Shown: positions 38,514 to 48,405 of the stretch, in pieces
Position numbering within the stretch: the first letter of the stretch is position 1
How the letters are laid out: each line of letters starts with the position of its first letter
DNA from: CAVQBP01 sp964448105
Lineage (GTDB): Bacteria; Bacteroidota; Ignavibacteria; Ignavibacteriales; Ignavibacteriaceae
DNA: 64,000 nucleotides
Direction: 5' to 3'
NCBI GenBank assembly: GCA_964448105.1
Contig: CAYUVK010000011.1
Location: 1-64,000, forward strand
Made by a program: the position numbers and the translations under genes
The notes under the pieces: generated by a model
Database searches by the model: none
What the model was told of the DNA's origin: nothing
Seen by the model: only the letters and a program-made list of their open reading frames with translations

Positions 38514-39968
38514 ATGAGTACAGACAATAATATTAACATTCTTTTAATTGAAGATGAAGATTTCGATGTAAGAAGGATCAAGAATACTATTAATTATTAT
38601 GAAACAAGAATAAAAGTCCTGGATACCGTTTCAAATGGAAGAGCAGCCCTTGAACTTATTTCTGGGAACCCGGATAAATATGATGTTGTCATTTTGGATT
38701 ATCAAATCTCTGGAGGATTAAAGGGGGAAGAACTTATTACAAAGATCAAAGAACAAAATCCGATTATACAAATTATTGTTATTACTAAAATGACAATTAA
38801 TATTACGGATTATAATTTTGCAAATAATTTAATCAAATCAGGTGCTTTTTGGTACGGGACAAAATACCCCGGTAACATTGAAGAATATATATATCAGCCT
38901 ACCGATTTTATTCTAAGTATTTTTAATGCATATGAAAAGAAAAAGCTGGAAATTCATAACCTAAGATCCGATAAAAAGCTTAAGCAGAATATTGCAAATT
39001 TACTTGAAATGAAAAAAATTATAGGTGAATCAAAGGCGATACTGCAGCTTAAAGAGAACATTGAACGTTATGCAAAAAGTGATGTAAATATTTTGGTAAC
39101 TGGTCCGTCCGGTACCGGTAAAGAGCTTGTAGCCTGGAATATTCATTTAAAAAGTAAAAGGAAATATGAGAATTTTGTACCTATTAATTGTGGAAGCATC
39201 CCGGCGGATTTAATAGAAAGTGAATTGTTCGGGTATGAAAAAGGTGCGTTTACGGGAGCTAATACTAATAAAGCCGGGTTATTTGAAGTTGCTAATAACG
39301 GTACTTTATTTTTGGATGAAGTAGGGGAACTGCCTTTACCTGCACAGGTCAAATTGCTCCGGGTTATTCAAGACGGAGAAATTGAAAAAATCGGGAGAAC
39401 TGAAAATATTTCCGTGAATGTACGGATAATTGCTGCAACAAATAAAAACCTTGCCAATGAAGTAAACAACAATAGGTTCAGGGAAGATTTATATTACCGG
39501 CTTAATGTTGTTCCAATGGATATTGTACCTCTCCGGCAAAGAGGTGATGATATTATTCTATTATTTAATCATTTCCTCTGGTATTTTAGCCAGGATCTCG
39601 GGATTGAAATTCCGCAGGTAGATGAAAAAGCAAAAGAGATTTTACTGAATTATAAATGGCCCGGCAATGTAAGAGAATTGAGAAATGTTGTTCAGAGATT
39701 AATTCTAAATAGCAGCGGTACGATCAAAGCAAAAGATATTAGCGACCCGATGATTTTGAGGAATCACATTATAATTAAAGAAGAAACAAATTTTGAGGAT
39801 CTTTATCAGGGACAAGTTTTACCTTTAAAAGAAATGGAAAGGATCTTTAGAAAAAAATATTTCCGGTATGTTAGGAGTATTTCCAGTTCGGATTCGGGTG
39901 CTGCAGATAAATTAGGATTAGCACCGTCAAACTATTACCGGATGTGTAAAGAACTTGGTATAAAATAA
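38514..39968 (+). CDS. Sigma-54-dependent response regulator (NtrC family)
   Basis: A 484-residue transcription activator. Receiver domain (1-125, Asp62), AAA+ domain (about 165-395) with Walker A GPSGTGKEL, GAFTGA loop (GYEKGAFTGA), Walker B GTLFLDEVGELP and the arginine-finger REDLYYRLNVVP, then a short helix-turn-helix (about 455-484, ADKLGLAPSNYYRMCKELG). GAFTGA is intact, so it should contact sigma-54. It is 41 bases downstream of the sensor kinase. Candidate targets include the symporter-GH130 promoter at 11802; no close sigma-54 site precedes its own operon. Confidence 0.93.
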   Translation: MSTDNNINILLIEDEDFDVRRIKNTINYYETRIKVLDTVSNGRAALELISGNPDKYDVVILDYQISGGLKGEELITKIKEQNPIIQIIVITKMTINITDYNFANNLIKSGAFWYGTKYPGNIEEYIYQPTDFILSIFNAYEKKKLEIHNLRSDKKLKQNIANLLEMKKIIGESKAILQLKENIERYAKSDVNILVTGPSGTGKELVAWNIHLKSKRKYENFVPINCGSIPADLIESELFGYEKGAFTGANTNKAGLFEVANNGTLFLDEVGELPLPAQVKLLRVIQDGEIEKIGRTENISVNVRIIAATNKNLANEVNNNRFREDLYYRLNVVPMDIVPLRQRGDDIILLFNHFLWYFSQDLGIEIPQVDEKAKEILLNYKWPGNVRELRNVVQRLILNSSGTIKAKDISDPMILRNHIIIKEETNFEDLYQGQVLPLKEMERIFRKKYFRYVRSISSSDSGAADKLGLAPSNYYRMCKELGIK

Positions 39969-40056
39969 TTTTTATTCATCATGGTTTTAATTTCACAGCC
40001 CGAGTAAAGGGGGGCCGCTGATTTTCGATTCGAACTTAATATAAAGAGCAATAAAA

Positions 40057-41148
40057 ATGAAACAGTTTTTTCAATATTTTTTCCTAATTATATTTTTATC
40101 ATCAGGTTTTAATAGTATGATTTATCCAAATAATTTTATACCGGCTGATAATCCAAATATACAATATTTTGGCAGATGGGATATGTCCGACTCGTTAAAT
40201 CCAAAACATTCCTGGCCTGGTATTTATATTGTCACCAAATTCAGCGGCACAAGCATTGGTGTTAAAATGAACGATAATATTAATTATTATAATGTTTATA
40301 TCGATGGTAAATTTTACGGAGTGTTTCACGGAACTAAAGAAGGGGAGCAGAATTATATTATTGCCGACAGCTTAACTAATACTAATCATTTGCTTCGTTT
40401 CAGCCAGCGTAATATTTCTTTTGGCGTTTACACTTTTTCGGGATTCCTATTGGACGATGGGGCAAATCTTTTACCGCTTCCACCTGAACCTTCCAGAAAA
40501 ATCGAATTTATCGGGGATTCATATACCGCTGCAGAAGGTAACGAAGCAACACAATTAGAAATGGAATGGGAAGCAAAATTTCCTGTAACAAATATTGATA
40601 AAGGTTTTGCTCCAATTATTGCAAGACATTATAATGCACAATATCATACAACATGCCGCTCTGGCATAGGAATGGTGTGTGATTGGCAGGGTAAATTTGA
40701 TATTTCCATGCCCAATTATTTTGACCGTACATTAATGGAAAAGGCGGAGCCCAAATGGGATTTTAAAAAATGGATTCCCGATTTAGTAGTTATTTGTCTC
40801 GGGATAAATGATTATTCAGGACTTAGAGATAAAGATAGTGAGGTATCTGAAAAAAATTCAGAGATCTTTAGAAAAGGATACCGTGATTTTTTAACAACAA
40901 TCAGAAACGACTATCCGGGTGTTCCTATTTTAGCTGTTGCTGCAAATGCGGAATGGATTCGTGATAATGTCAAGCATGTTGTTAACGAAGAAAATGCTGA
41001 AGCTCATAATAATATTTATTATACTCAATTTAATTATTTCCCTGGCGGTTATGTTGCCAATGGACACCCTAATGTAGAAACGCACAAAAAAATAGCAGAT
41101 GAAATAATTGATACGATTAATAAATATAAAATTTTTTCAGGTAATTGA
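40057..41148 (+). CDS. CE2-type acetyl esterase (SGNH), exported
   Basis: A 363-residue exported carbohydrate esterase with a signal peptide (about 1-24), an N-terminal jelly-roll domain (about 30-145) and a SGNH hydrolase domain. The catalytic serine is Ser155 in FIGDSYTAAEG, with LVVICLGINDYSG supplying the Asn and NGHPNVETHKKIADE the Asp-His region. CE2 enzymes remove acetyl groups from xylan, mannan or cellulose-linked sugars. It starts a three-gene series (esterase, SMP-30-like, SDR) just after the sigma-54 activator. Confidence 0.88.
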   Translation: MKQFFQYFFLIIFLSSGFNSMIYPNNFIPADNPNIQYFGRWDMSDSLNPKHSWPGIYIVTKFSGTSIGVKMNDNINYYNVYIDGKFYGVFHGTKEGEQNYIIADSLTNTNHLLRFSQRNISFGVYTFSGFLLDDGANLLPLPPEPSRKIEFIGDSYTAAEGNEATQLEMEWEAKFPVTNIDKGFAPIIARHYNAQYHTTCRSGIGMVCDWQGKFDISMPNYFDRTLMEKAEPKWDFKKWIPDLVVICLGINDYSGLRDKDSEVSEKNSEIFRKGYRDFLTTIRNDYPGVPILAVAANAEWIRDNVKHVVNEENAEAHNNIYYTQFNYFPGGYVANGHPNVETHKKIADEIIDTINKYKIFSGN

Positions 41149-41244
41149 TTATTTCCGTTTGGAATGTGTTATTTGATTTTGGAAATCCGAATTTTAAAAT
41201 ATTTTTTTTAGCAATCAGTATCAAAAATTCAATAGGAGTTTTCC

Positions 41245-42408
41245 ATGATAAAAAGATACTCATTAATGATAATATTTATTTCGACATTTACATTTGCCCA
41301 GTCACCTATTCCGCCGGGTGCCAAACTGGAAAAAATAGCAACGGGATTTTTACAGCCCGAAGGACCAGTTTGGAAGGACAGTGTATTATTATTTAGTGAC
41401 ATTCAAGCAAATACTATTTATCAATGGTCCTCGGCCGATTCAATTAAGACTTATTTACACCCATCCGACAGTTCAAATGGATTAACTTTGGATCATCAAG
41501 GTCGGTTAGTTCTAACCCAGATGGAATTGAGACGGGTTGCCCGTCAGGAACCAGACGGTTCAATTATACTTCTTGCATCAACATTTAGGGGTAAAAAATT
41601 TAACTCACCTAATGACCTTGTTGTGAAATCAGACGGTTCAATATTTTTTACTGATCCCGATTTTAACATTCCTTCTCCTTATCATAGTGAATTAAATTTC
41701 CAGGGAATTTATAGAATAAGCCCAACCGGTTCGATAAAATTATTAGACAGCACTTTTGATAAACCTAACGGCATTTGTTTTTCACAAGATGAAAAAAAAT
41801 TGTATGTGAATGAATCCCATCAATGCAAAATTTATGTCTGGGATGTTGTTAATGATTCAACAATAACTAATAAAAAGTTATTTTATCAAATACCGGAATC
41901 AGGTTATGCAGACGGAATGAAGGTAGATCCGGCCGGCAATGTTTATTGTACCGGACCAACAGGAGTGTGGATCATTTCTTCGGAAGGGAAATATCTTGAT
42001 AAAATTGCTATGACTGAAACACCATCAAACTGCAATTGGGGTGATGCCGACGGGAAGACCTTATATATAACTGCCGGACATAGTCTATATAGAATTCGTT
42101 TAGCGGAAACTACAGGCAAAAAAGAACAGGGCTATTTGCAAAAAGAATCTTTTAAACTGTATGCAAATTATCCTAATCCTTTTAATCCCACTACCACAAT
42201 AACATTTAATTTGCCTGTAAGTCAAAATGTAGATCTTCGGATTTTTGATGTTCTCGGTAATGAAGCAGAAACTCTTCTAAATAGTTATTTTTCTGCCGGC
42301 AGACATGAAGTTACTTTTAATGCAGAAGGTTTTCCAAGCGGTGTTTATTTTTATCAGTTGAAAGCCGGTAACTTGGTTCAATCAAAAAAGATGATATTAT
42401 TGAGATAG
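41245..42408 (+). CDS. Secreted SMP-30/gluconolactonase-like protein with T9SS domain
   Basis: A 387-residue exported protein: signal peptide (about 1-18), a six-bladed propeller of the SMP-30/gluconolactonase/LRE family (about 25-290), and a C-terminal type IX secretion sorting domain (about 310-387, starting YANYPNPFNPTT). Family members hydrolyse sugar lactones; SPNDLVVKSDGSIFFTDP and the NCNWGDAD segment supply typical metal-binding residues. Export of this family with a T9SS tag suggests extracellular sugar-acid lactone processing, an inference. An AGGAG at 41234-41238 supports the ATG. Confidence 0.9.
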   Translation: MIKRYSLMIIFISTFTFAQSPIPPGAKLEKIATGFLQPEGPVWKDSVLLFSDIQANTIYQWSSADSIKTYLHPSDSSNGLTLDHQGRLVLTQMELRRVARQEPDGSIILLASTFRGKKFNSPNDLVVKSDGSIFFTDPDFNIPSPYHSELNFQGIYRISPTGSIKLLDSTFDKPNGICFSQDEKKLYVNESHQCKIYVWDVVNDSTITNKKLFYQIPESGYADGMKVDPAGNVYCTGPTGVWIISSEGKYLDKIAMTETPSNCNWGDADGKTLYITAGHSLYRIRLAETTGKKEQGYLQKESFKLYANYPNPFNPTTTITFNLPVSQNVDLRIFDVLGNEAETLLNSYFSAGRHEVTFNAEGFPSGVYFYQLKAGNLVQSKKMILLR

Positions 42409-42455
42409 ACGATAAGTAAGTAAATTTTCTAAATGATAATAAAATTTCTTTTAAA

Positions 42456-43226
42456 ATGTTATTGGATTTTTCTAATAAGAATGTTTTAATTACAGGCGGT
42501 TCCAGGGGAATTGGGAAAGCGTGCGCGAAATTATTTTCGGAATTAAATGCCAATGTGATTATAACTTACAAATCTAATATTCAAAAAGCTGAACAGACTT
42601 TAGCGGAATTAAATAATAAAGATAATAATCATAGTTTTTATCAATTGGATATATCCTCTCCCAAAAATATTAAAGATTTCTTTAACGAATTAATCAAAAA
42701 ATATAATAAGCTGGATGTTCTTGTGAATAATGCTGCAGTTTATATTGAACATAAAATAAATGAAGTTACATATGAAGAATGGCAGCGAATTTGGAACGAG
42801 ACAATTTCAACTAATTTAACAGGGGTTTCAAATCTTTGTTATTTTGTCTCCAGGCAAATGATTAAAAATGGAGGGGGAAAAATTGTGAATATTTCCTCAA
42901 GAGGTGCTTTTAGAGGCGAGCCTAATCACCCTGCCTATGGAGCAAGCAAAGCAGGGTTAAATTCATTAAGTCAATCTATGGCACTTGCACTTGCACCTTA
43001 CAATATTATCGTCGGAGCAGTTGCTCCGGGTTATGTCGAGACTGATATGGCATCGGATATTTTAAATAGTAAAGAGGGAAATCAAATTAAAAAGCAAAGT
43101 CCCTTAAACCGTGTTGCATCGCCTGATGAAATTGCACGACTTGTAGCGGTTTTTTCTGCAGATGGTTTTGAATATATGACCGGCGGAATAGTAGATATTA
43201 ATGGGGCTTCCTACTTACGAACATAG
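42456..43226 (+). CDS. SDR family oxidoreductase
   Basis: A 256-residue short-chain dehydrogenase/reductase: NAD(P) motif TGGSRGIGKA (about 14-23), NNAA motif, catalytic Ser in ISSRGAF and YGASKAG with the Tyr-Lys pair, then PGYVETDMA. Length and motifs match FabG-like 3-oxoacyl reductases and sugar/sugar-acid dehydrogenases. Following a lactonase-like gene 48 bases upstream, a sugar dehydrogenase role is plausible, but a FabG role cannot be excluded. Confidence 0.88.
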   Translation: MLLDFSNKNVLITGGSRGIGKACAKLFSELNANVIITYKSNIQKAEQTLAELNNKDNNHSFYQLDISSPKNIKDFFNELIKKYNKLDVLVNNAAVYIEHKINEVTYEEWQRIWNETISTNLTGVSNLCYFVSRQMIKNGGGKIVNISSRGAFRGEPNHPAYGASKAGLNSLSQSMALALAPYNIIVGAVAPGYVETDMASDILNSKEGNQIKKQSPLNRVASPDEIARLVAVFSADGFEYMTGGIVDINGASYLRT

Positions 43227-43486
43227 ATTATTGTAATTTTTTCTCTCATTTTTTTAAAAATTCATATTTATTGAATTTTTTTAATGGTATAATATTTGTT
43301 TTTAAAAAATCACTTAATAAAAATGTTTAATGTGATTTGGTAAAAACTATTTTAAACAATGTCAATTCAATCAGGGGAATTCAAAAACCTTAGTTGATAA
43401 AATCCAAGAAAATGATTCATAAATCAATGATAATATTTCGATTAAAATTGTCTTCCGACCCATTTTTATAACAAAAAACACAATAG
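43227..43486. other. Intergenic gap before pseudogene
   Basis: AT-rich sequence with no gene I can support. It may contain decayed 5' remains of the transglutaminase pseudogene that follows, but no frame shows this clearly. Confidence 0.35.
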
Positions 43487-44876
43487 TCTAATTTAAATAT
43501 ACACCAATATGTTATAGCTCCCGATAATTATAAACTTCGTTTTTGGTGTAATAAAAAAGCAATTAAACCGGAAATATCTGATGGGGGAAAACTATATTCT
43601 TGGCATGCTGAAAACTTGAAGGAACTTTCAAATGATGTAATAGGTGAGGATTATGAAGATGTCGCAACCATTGTTAAGATTGCACCTTCAAAATTTGAAA
43701 TAGAAGGTTATAAAGGGAAATTGGACAATTGGAAAGATTTTGGCTTATGGGTTTATAATTTATTTAAAGGTAAAGATGTTTTATCTCAAAATGCAGCTAA
43801 GGAAATTAATTCTATTATTTCCCCAAAAGATAATGAAAAGCAAAAAGTATTTAAGCTTTATAAATATTTACAGTCTACCACAAGGTACGTTAGTGTTAGT
43901 TTCGCAGCCGTTTGATGCAATGTATGTGCATGATAGGAGTTATGGAGATTGTAAAGCACTATCGAATTATATGGTATCGCTGCTTAAATTAGCCGGAATT
44001 ACTGCATACCCTGTTTTGATAAATAACGGTGATCATCGCTTACCAATAATTACTGAATTTCCAAGCAACCAGTTTAATCATGTTATCGTTTGTGTGCCGT
44101 TAGAAAAAGATACAATGTGGCTCGAATGTACAAATCAAAATATACTGGCAGGAAATATTGGTGGGAGTAGTGAAAATAGGGGAGCTCTAATGTTAACTCC
44201 AAATGGAGGTGTGCTAGTAAGAACCCCTAAAAGCAGTTCTGAACAAAATTTAATGCAAAAGAAAATTGAAGTAACTTTTTCATCTAATACCGCTGTAATA
44301 AACGGATTAATTAAATGGGATGATGATCAACAAAATTCTGTTCGCTCAGTTGCAAAAGAGGATGTTCCGAAGGATCGTGAAAAATGGATTTTAAAATCAT
44401 TTGAAGTTCCCGATGTGAATATTAAAAATTATTCCTTTTATATTGCCGAAGATTCAACTAACAATGTAAACTTAAAGCTGAATCTTTATTTACCAAAATA
44501 TGCAACAATTTCGGGGAGCAGAATATTTTTTAATCCTAACTTAATGCAAAGAAATACTTATGTACCCGATGAAGTTTCCGAAAGACTTTCACCAATAAGA
44601 TTTTCTTATCCTTACCGCGATATTGATACAATTATTTATAAAATTCCTCAGGGGTTCAAAGTAGAAGCAACACCGGTTGAAATGAATTTGTCTTCATCTT
44701 TTGGAAGTTTTTCTTCCAGGACAGTTGCAGATGGAGATGGAAATCTTTTGTACGTTAGATCGCTGGAGATAAAAGTATATGAGATCCCTGCTGAAAATTA
44801 TAATGAATATAGAAAATTCTTCAGTGATGTAGTGAATGCTGATAGATCCCAGGTTGTCCTTGTAAAAAGTAATTAA
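43487..44876 (+). pseudogene. Frameshifted DUF3857-transglutaminase protein remnant
   Basis: One frame (43487-43915) reads as the middle of a DUF3857 domain (YKLRFWCNKK, YSWHAENLKEL) running into the transglutaminase segment YLQSTTRYVSV, then stops. The next frame continues as SQPFDAMYVHDRSYGDCKAL, with the catalytic cysteine in GDCKAL, to 44876. The usual stretch of about six residues between YVSV and QPFDA is missing, so a small deletion caused the frameshift. The N-terminal part before 43487 is closed by stops. The original protein would have been an exported transglutaminase-like protein. It is almost certainly non-functional. Confidence 0.85.
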
Positions 44877-45097
44877 ATAATTTAGAGTTCCTCAGGGTTT
44901 TTTAAACTATAATAGAATTGCATTTATTAATTTTACCTTAAAATAGATGCATATTTATTCACATCTAAAGCATTAAAACAAAAATATGTTATTAAATTTT
45001 TCCGGAAGTTATGTTTTAAATATTAAACTTTAATATCTTTTAAAGTTTCTTTTATAATAGAAATCAAAACTGTTTCATCATAAATACAGAGAGGCTT

Positions 45098-46465
45098 ATG
45101 GAACAATTAAAAAAAATTTTATTACCGGAAAAAGATATTCCTGAAAAATGGTATAATATCCAGGCTGATATGCCCAATAAAATGTTACCTCCGCTTCACC
45201 CGGGAACAAAGCAGCCAGTTGGCCCTGAAGATTTAGCACCAATTTTTCCAATGGAATTAATTAAGCAGGAAGTTTCATCCGAAAGATGGATTGAAATACC
45301 TGATGAAGTTAGGGATATTTATAAATTATGGCGACCTTCACCTCTGATTAGAGCAAGTTACCTTGAAAAGTTTTTAGATACTCCTGCAAAAATTTATTAT
45401 AAAAATGAAGGTGTAAGCCCCCCTGGATCTCATAAACCGAATACTGCAGTAGCACAAGCTTATTATAATAAAATGGAAGGTGTTAAAAAATTAACTACTG
45501 AAACCGGGGCCGGGCAGTGGGGAAGTGCTTTGAGTTTTGCATGCCAGCTTTTCGGAATTGAGCTTGAGGTTTTTATGGTTAAGGTAAGTTATGATCAAAA
45601 GCCTTATAGAAAATCGATGATGAATGTTTGGGGAGCTAATGTATTTTCCAGCCCGACAAATATAACAGAATCAGGAAGAAAAATTCTTGCTGAAAATCCT
45701 AATTCTCCCGGCAGCCTTGGAATTGCAATTTCGGAAGCAATTGAAAGAGCAGCTTCTAGAGATGATACAAAATACTCACTCGGAAGTGTACTTAATCATG
45801 TATTACTGCATCAAACAGTAATCGGACAGGAAGCAATAAAGCAAATGGAGATTGCCGGTGATTTCCCGGATATTGTAATAGGTTGTTTTGGCGGCGGCTC
45901 TAACTTTTCCGGTATAGCTTTCCCGTTTCTTGGTTTGAATTTCCGCGAAGGCAAAAAAGTCAGATGTCTCACTGTTGAACCTGCATCATGCCCTAAACTT
46001 ACCAAAGGAGAATTCAGGTATGATTTTGGTGATACTGTAGGTTTAACTCCGTTAATCCCGATGTATACTTTGGGTCATACATTTGTTCCTGAACCGATTC
46101 ATGCCGGTGGTTTACGGTATCATGGAGCAGGTGCATTAGTTAGTCAATTACTGAGAGATAAATTAATTGAAGCCCAGGCGTTACGTCAACTCGAATGTTT
46201 TGATGCCGGGGTTAAGTTTGCGAGAACCGAAGGTATTATTCCAGCGCCTGAATCAACCCATGCTATTGCGGCTGTAATAAAAGAAGCTTTAAAAGCAAAG
46301 GAAGAAGGAGCATCTAAAACAATCTTATTTAATCTCAGCGGTCACGGGTATTTTGATATGGCTGCCTATGATGATTACTTCAAAGGTAAATTAGTAGATC
46401 ATGAACTTACTGATGAAGAACTTCATGCAGGATTAAAAGTACTAGATACTCCTGTGATTGAATAA
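45098..46465 (+). CDS. trpB2: TrpB2-type tryptophan synthase beta chain
   Basis: A 455-residue PLP enzyme that joins indole and serine to make tryptophan. The longer TrpB2 class is shown by its extended N-terminus ([14 protein letters not shown]) and the PLP-lysine motif [15 protein letters not shown], with [11 protein letters not shown] and [10 protein letters not shown]. It stands apart from other trp genes and has no alpha chain next to it, as is common for TrpB2, which may act as an indole-salvage enzyme. A clear GAGAGG precedes the ATG. A hairpin terminator lies 36 bases downstream. Confidence 0.93.
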   Translation: MEQLKKILLPEKDIPEKWYNIQADMPNKMLPPLHPGTKQPVGPEDLAPIFPMELIKQEVSSERWIEIPDEVRDIYKLWRPSPLIRASYLEKFLDTPAKIYYKNEGVSPPGSHKPNTAVAQAYYNKMEGVKKLTTETGAGQWGSALSFACQLFGIELEVFMVKVSYDQKPYRKSMMNVWGANVFSSPTNITESGRKILAENPNSPGSLGIAISEAIERAASRDDTKYSLGSVLNHVLLHQTVIGQEAIKQMEIAGDFPDIVIGCFGGGSNFSGIAFPFLGLNFREGKKVRCLTVEPASCPKLTKGEFRYDFGDTVGLTPLIPMYTLGHTFVPEPIHAGGLRYHGAGALVSQLLRDKLIEAQALRQLECFDAGVKFARTEGIIPAPESTHAIAAVIKEALKAKEEGASKTILFNLSGHGYFDMAAYDDYFKGKLVDHELTDEELHAGLKVLDTPVIE

Positions 46466-46501
46466 ATTTATTATCAAATAATAATTGATAATAAAAAATA
46501 T

Positions 46502-46533
46502 AAGGGAGCTAATTGAAAAATTAGTTCCCTTTT
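46502..46533 (+). terminator. Terminator of trpB2 (shares an arm with the opposite one)
   Basis: A 13-base stem (46502-46514 with 46519-46531, one G-T pair) around a GAAA loop, with TTTT at the end and an AT-rich tail. Its right arm also forms the left arm of the hairpin at 46525-46549. Confidence 0.75.
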
Positions 46534-46549
46534 AAATTTTAAAAGGGAA
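46525..46549 (-). terminator. Terminator of the cytidylate kinase-like gene
   Basis: TTCCCTTTTA (46525-46534) pairs with TAAAAGGGAA (46540-46549). On the minus strand the hairpin begins three bases after the stop of the cytidylate kinase-like gene and is followed by CTAATTTTTC. It cannot form together with the overlapping plus-strand hairpin in one RNA. Confidence 0.65.
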
Positions 46550-46551
46550 TA

Positions 46552-47292
46552 TTAAACAATATTTAATTCTTTTATTTCATTGTTAAAATTAAACGAAGTT
46601 TGTTTAACCGTTACGGCAATGAGTTTTGCACTCCCTTCAATTCCGGTGTAATCCGTATTTATAATCATGTGATAAAATGATGCATCTTCCACATTTCTAT
46701 TGTAGTAAGTTTGCAGGAAAATCTTTCTTCTTTGATCTTCTTTTTTAATGTACTTTAATGCTTCATCTTTATCAATTTCCAAACATTTGGATATATAATT
46801 TATCCTGTTTTGGATAGGGGCTATCAAACGTACATGTAAACCGTTTTTTAATTTTGAAGTTATTATGTTGGCTCCTCTGCCGATTATAATTACATATCCT
46901 GCTTCTGCTAAATGCATAATTGTTGTTCTTACTTTTCTAAACAGGCTCCAGATATCGGCTCCTGTTCCCAACATTTGGGAAGCAAATGATTTAACAACTG
47001 AATATTTATCTTCAATCAGCATATCTTCAAAATATTTTGGAAGATTATGTTCATTTAGAATTTTATCTATCAATTCTTTATCGAAAAATCTCCATTTCTT
47101 TTCGCCGTAAATTCTCTGAAGATATTTTAGGAGTTTCTCATAAATCAATGCTTCCGGTACACCGGTTTCCCGGGATATTGTAATGAAAGGACCACCGCGA
47201 AGTTTTCTTTCATTAAATTCTTCTTCGGATATTATATGGGAATGAGATTGGAGATATAACCTTGCTTTTTCACATTCTCCCATTACTTTCAT
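46552..47292 (-). CDS. Cytidylate kinase-like family protein
   Basis: A 246-residue cytoplasmic protein of the cytidylate kinase-like family. The N-terminal region carries GGPFITISRETG (about 31-42), the middle shows IIIGRGANIITS (about 137-148) and the LID-like part EDQRRKIFLQTYYNRN. Members have an NMP-kinase fold, but their substrate is usually not known, and this one lacks a standard GxxGxGK P-loop. A strong ribosome binding site (AAGGAGGG) supports the ATG at 47292. Confidence 0.82.
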   Translation of the reverse strand: MKVMGECEKARLYLQSHSHIISEEEFNERKLRGGPFITISRETGVPEALIYEKLLKYLQRIYGEKKWRFFDKELIDKILNEHNLPKYFEDMLIEDKYSVVKSFASQMLGTGADIWSLFRKVRTTIMHLAEAGYVIIIGRGANIITSKLKNGLHVRLIAPIQNRINYISKCLEIDKDEALKYIKKEDQRRKIFLQTYYNRNVEDASFYHMIINTDYTGIEGSAKLIAVTVKQTSFNFNNEIKELNIV

Positions 47293-47417
47293 AGGACTAC
47301 CCTCCTTTAATGTAACAGGGAAAATTAACTTATTATATATATGTTATTATTTCCTTTATTTCAACAGTAAAAATTAAGCAGAGACGGGAAAGAGGTGAAA
47401 CGGAAATGGATGTATTA

Positions 47418-47468
47418 GGTATATAGGTATACTGATATATGAGGGAAATCCCTTATACCTCTATACCC
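47418..47468. repeat. Imperfect long hairpin with GGTATA/TATACC arms
   Basis: GGTATATAGGTATA (47418-47431) can pair with TATACCTCTATACC (about 47454-47467), and inside it TATGAGGG pairs with CCCTTATA around AAAT, with a bulge on the left arm. It lies in the 216-base gap between the kinase-like gene and the methyltransferase gene. There is no T tract, so it looks more like an intergenic palindromic repeat than a terminator. Confidence 0.45.
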
Positions 47469-47508
47469 TTATTTCCAAATAGTTTTGTTTTAATGAGTGA
47501 TTCCTTAT

Positions 47509-48324
47509 TTAGCGGCTTAAAATCTTTCTAAGGAGTGTTCCTGATTTATTGTTTTTTATTAATTGCCAAAACTTTGTTCTTCTAAAAAAATCAATTGTAT
47601 CATTTCTTGATTTATAAAGAGCTATCACTTTATTATTGAAAAACATTGATTCTTTATAAAGAAATTCCGGATACATCTCCAATAAACCTTGAATATATAA
47701 TTCTTTTAGTTGTTTATCATTTGTAAATAGAATTTTACCGTCAAAGGTAGAAAAAGGAATTAATTTTGTTTCTTCGTTCATAAGATATTTGCATGCACCT
47801 TCAGAAACCCCGGGCCAGCTGCTTACGAAAAAATCATCCAGAATAATTATTCCTCCTTTACAAATAGTTCTTTCAGCGAGTTTCAAATCGTTATATACTA
47901 CTTCGGCAGAATGTCCTCCATCAACTGAAAATATTCTTATTCTGCTTCCTGTTTGTTCTAACAAATATTCAGGAGAAATATTTAGGGAATTTTTTGTAAT
48001 TATTTTTATCCTATTTAGTTCACAAAAATTATCTCTTAAATTTTTAATTAACTTTTCTTTATCTCCCTTACCCGATTTATCAATATTATCCGATTGCATT
48101 TCAAATAGGTCTATTGCTGCGCTCATTTCATTTGAATTTGTAAGCATGTGGAGAAGGATAAACGATCTTCCATGATGAACACCTATTTCACAAACAGAAC
48201 CATTTACATTATTTTGACATTGAACATGCGACAATTTTAAAATTGCTCTAAGTGCGAGGTTCGATATCCAGCCTTCGATTTTTTTGTATCCATGATGGAT
48301 ATATTTGTTTATATCTTTATTCAT
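47509..48324 (-). CDS. Class I SAM-dependent methyltransferase
   Basis: A 271-residue protein with a Rossmann-type methyltransferase core (Methyltransf_24-like). Motif I is VCEIGVHHGRS (about 44-54), the acidic end of strand 2 is AAIDLFEM, and SVDGGHSAEVVYNDL with GGIIILDDF forms the later part of the sheet. Relatives include class I transferases near surface-polysaccharide genes; the acceptor is unknown. It has no signal peptide. It is a single minus-strand gene with a weak ribosome binding site. Confidence 0.78.
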   Translation of the reverse strand: MNKDINKYIHHGYKKIEGWISNLALRAILKLSHVQCQNNVNGSVCEIGVHHGRSFILLHMLTNSNEMSAAIDLFEMQSDNIDKSGKGDKEKLIKNLRDNFCELNRIKIITKNSLNISPEYLLEQTGSRIRIFSVDGGHSAEVVYNDLKLAERTICKGGIIILDDFFVSSWPGVSEGACKYLMNEETKLIPFSTFDGKILFTNDKQLKELYIQGLLEMYPEFLYKESMFFNNKVIALYKSRNDTIDFFRRTKFWQLIKNNKSGTLLRKILSR

Positions 48325-48405
48325 TAGGGATTAGTCGATAAAATAAAAATAGATGATAGCATGGAAATTATTTCAAACTATATGATATTTTGTTTTATAA
48401 TTTAT

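Noticed and set aside
39985..40030. GC-rich stretch after the sigma-54 activator as a terminator
   Set aside because: The possible stem is imperfect and no T tract follows closely.
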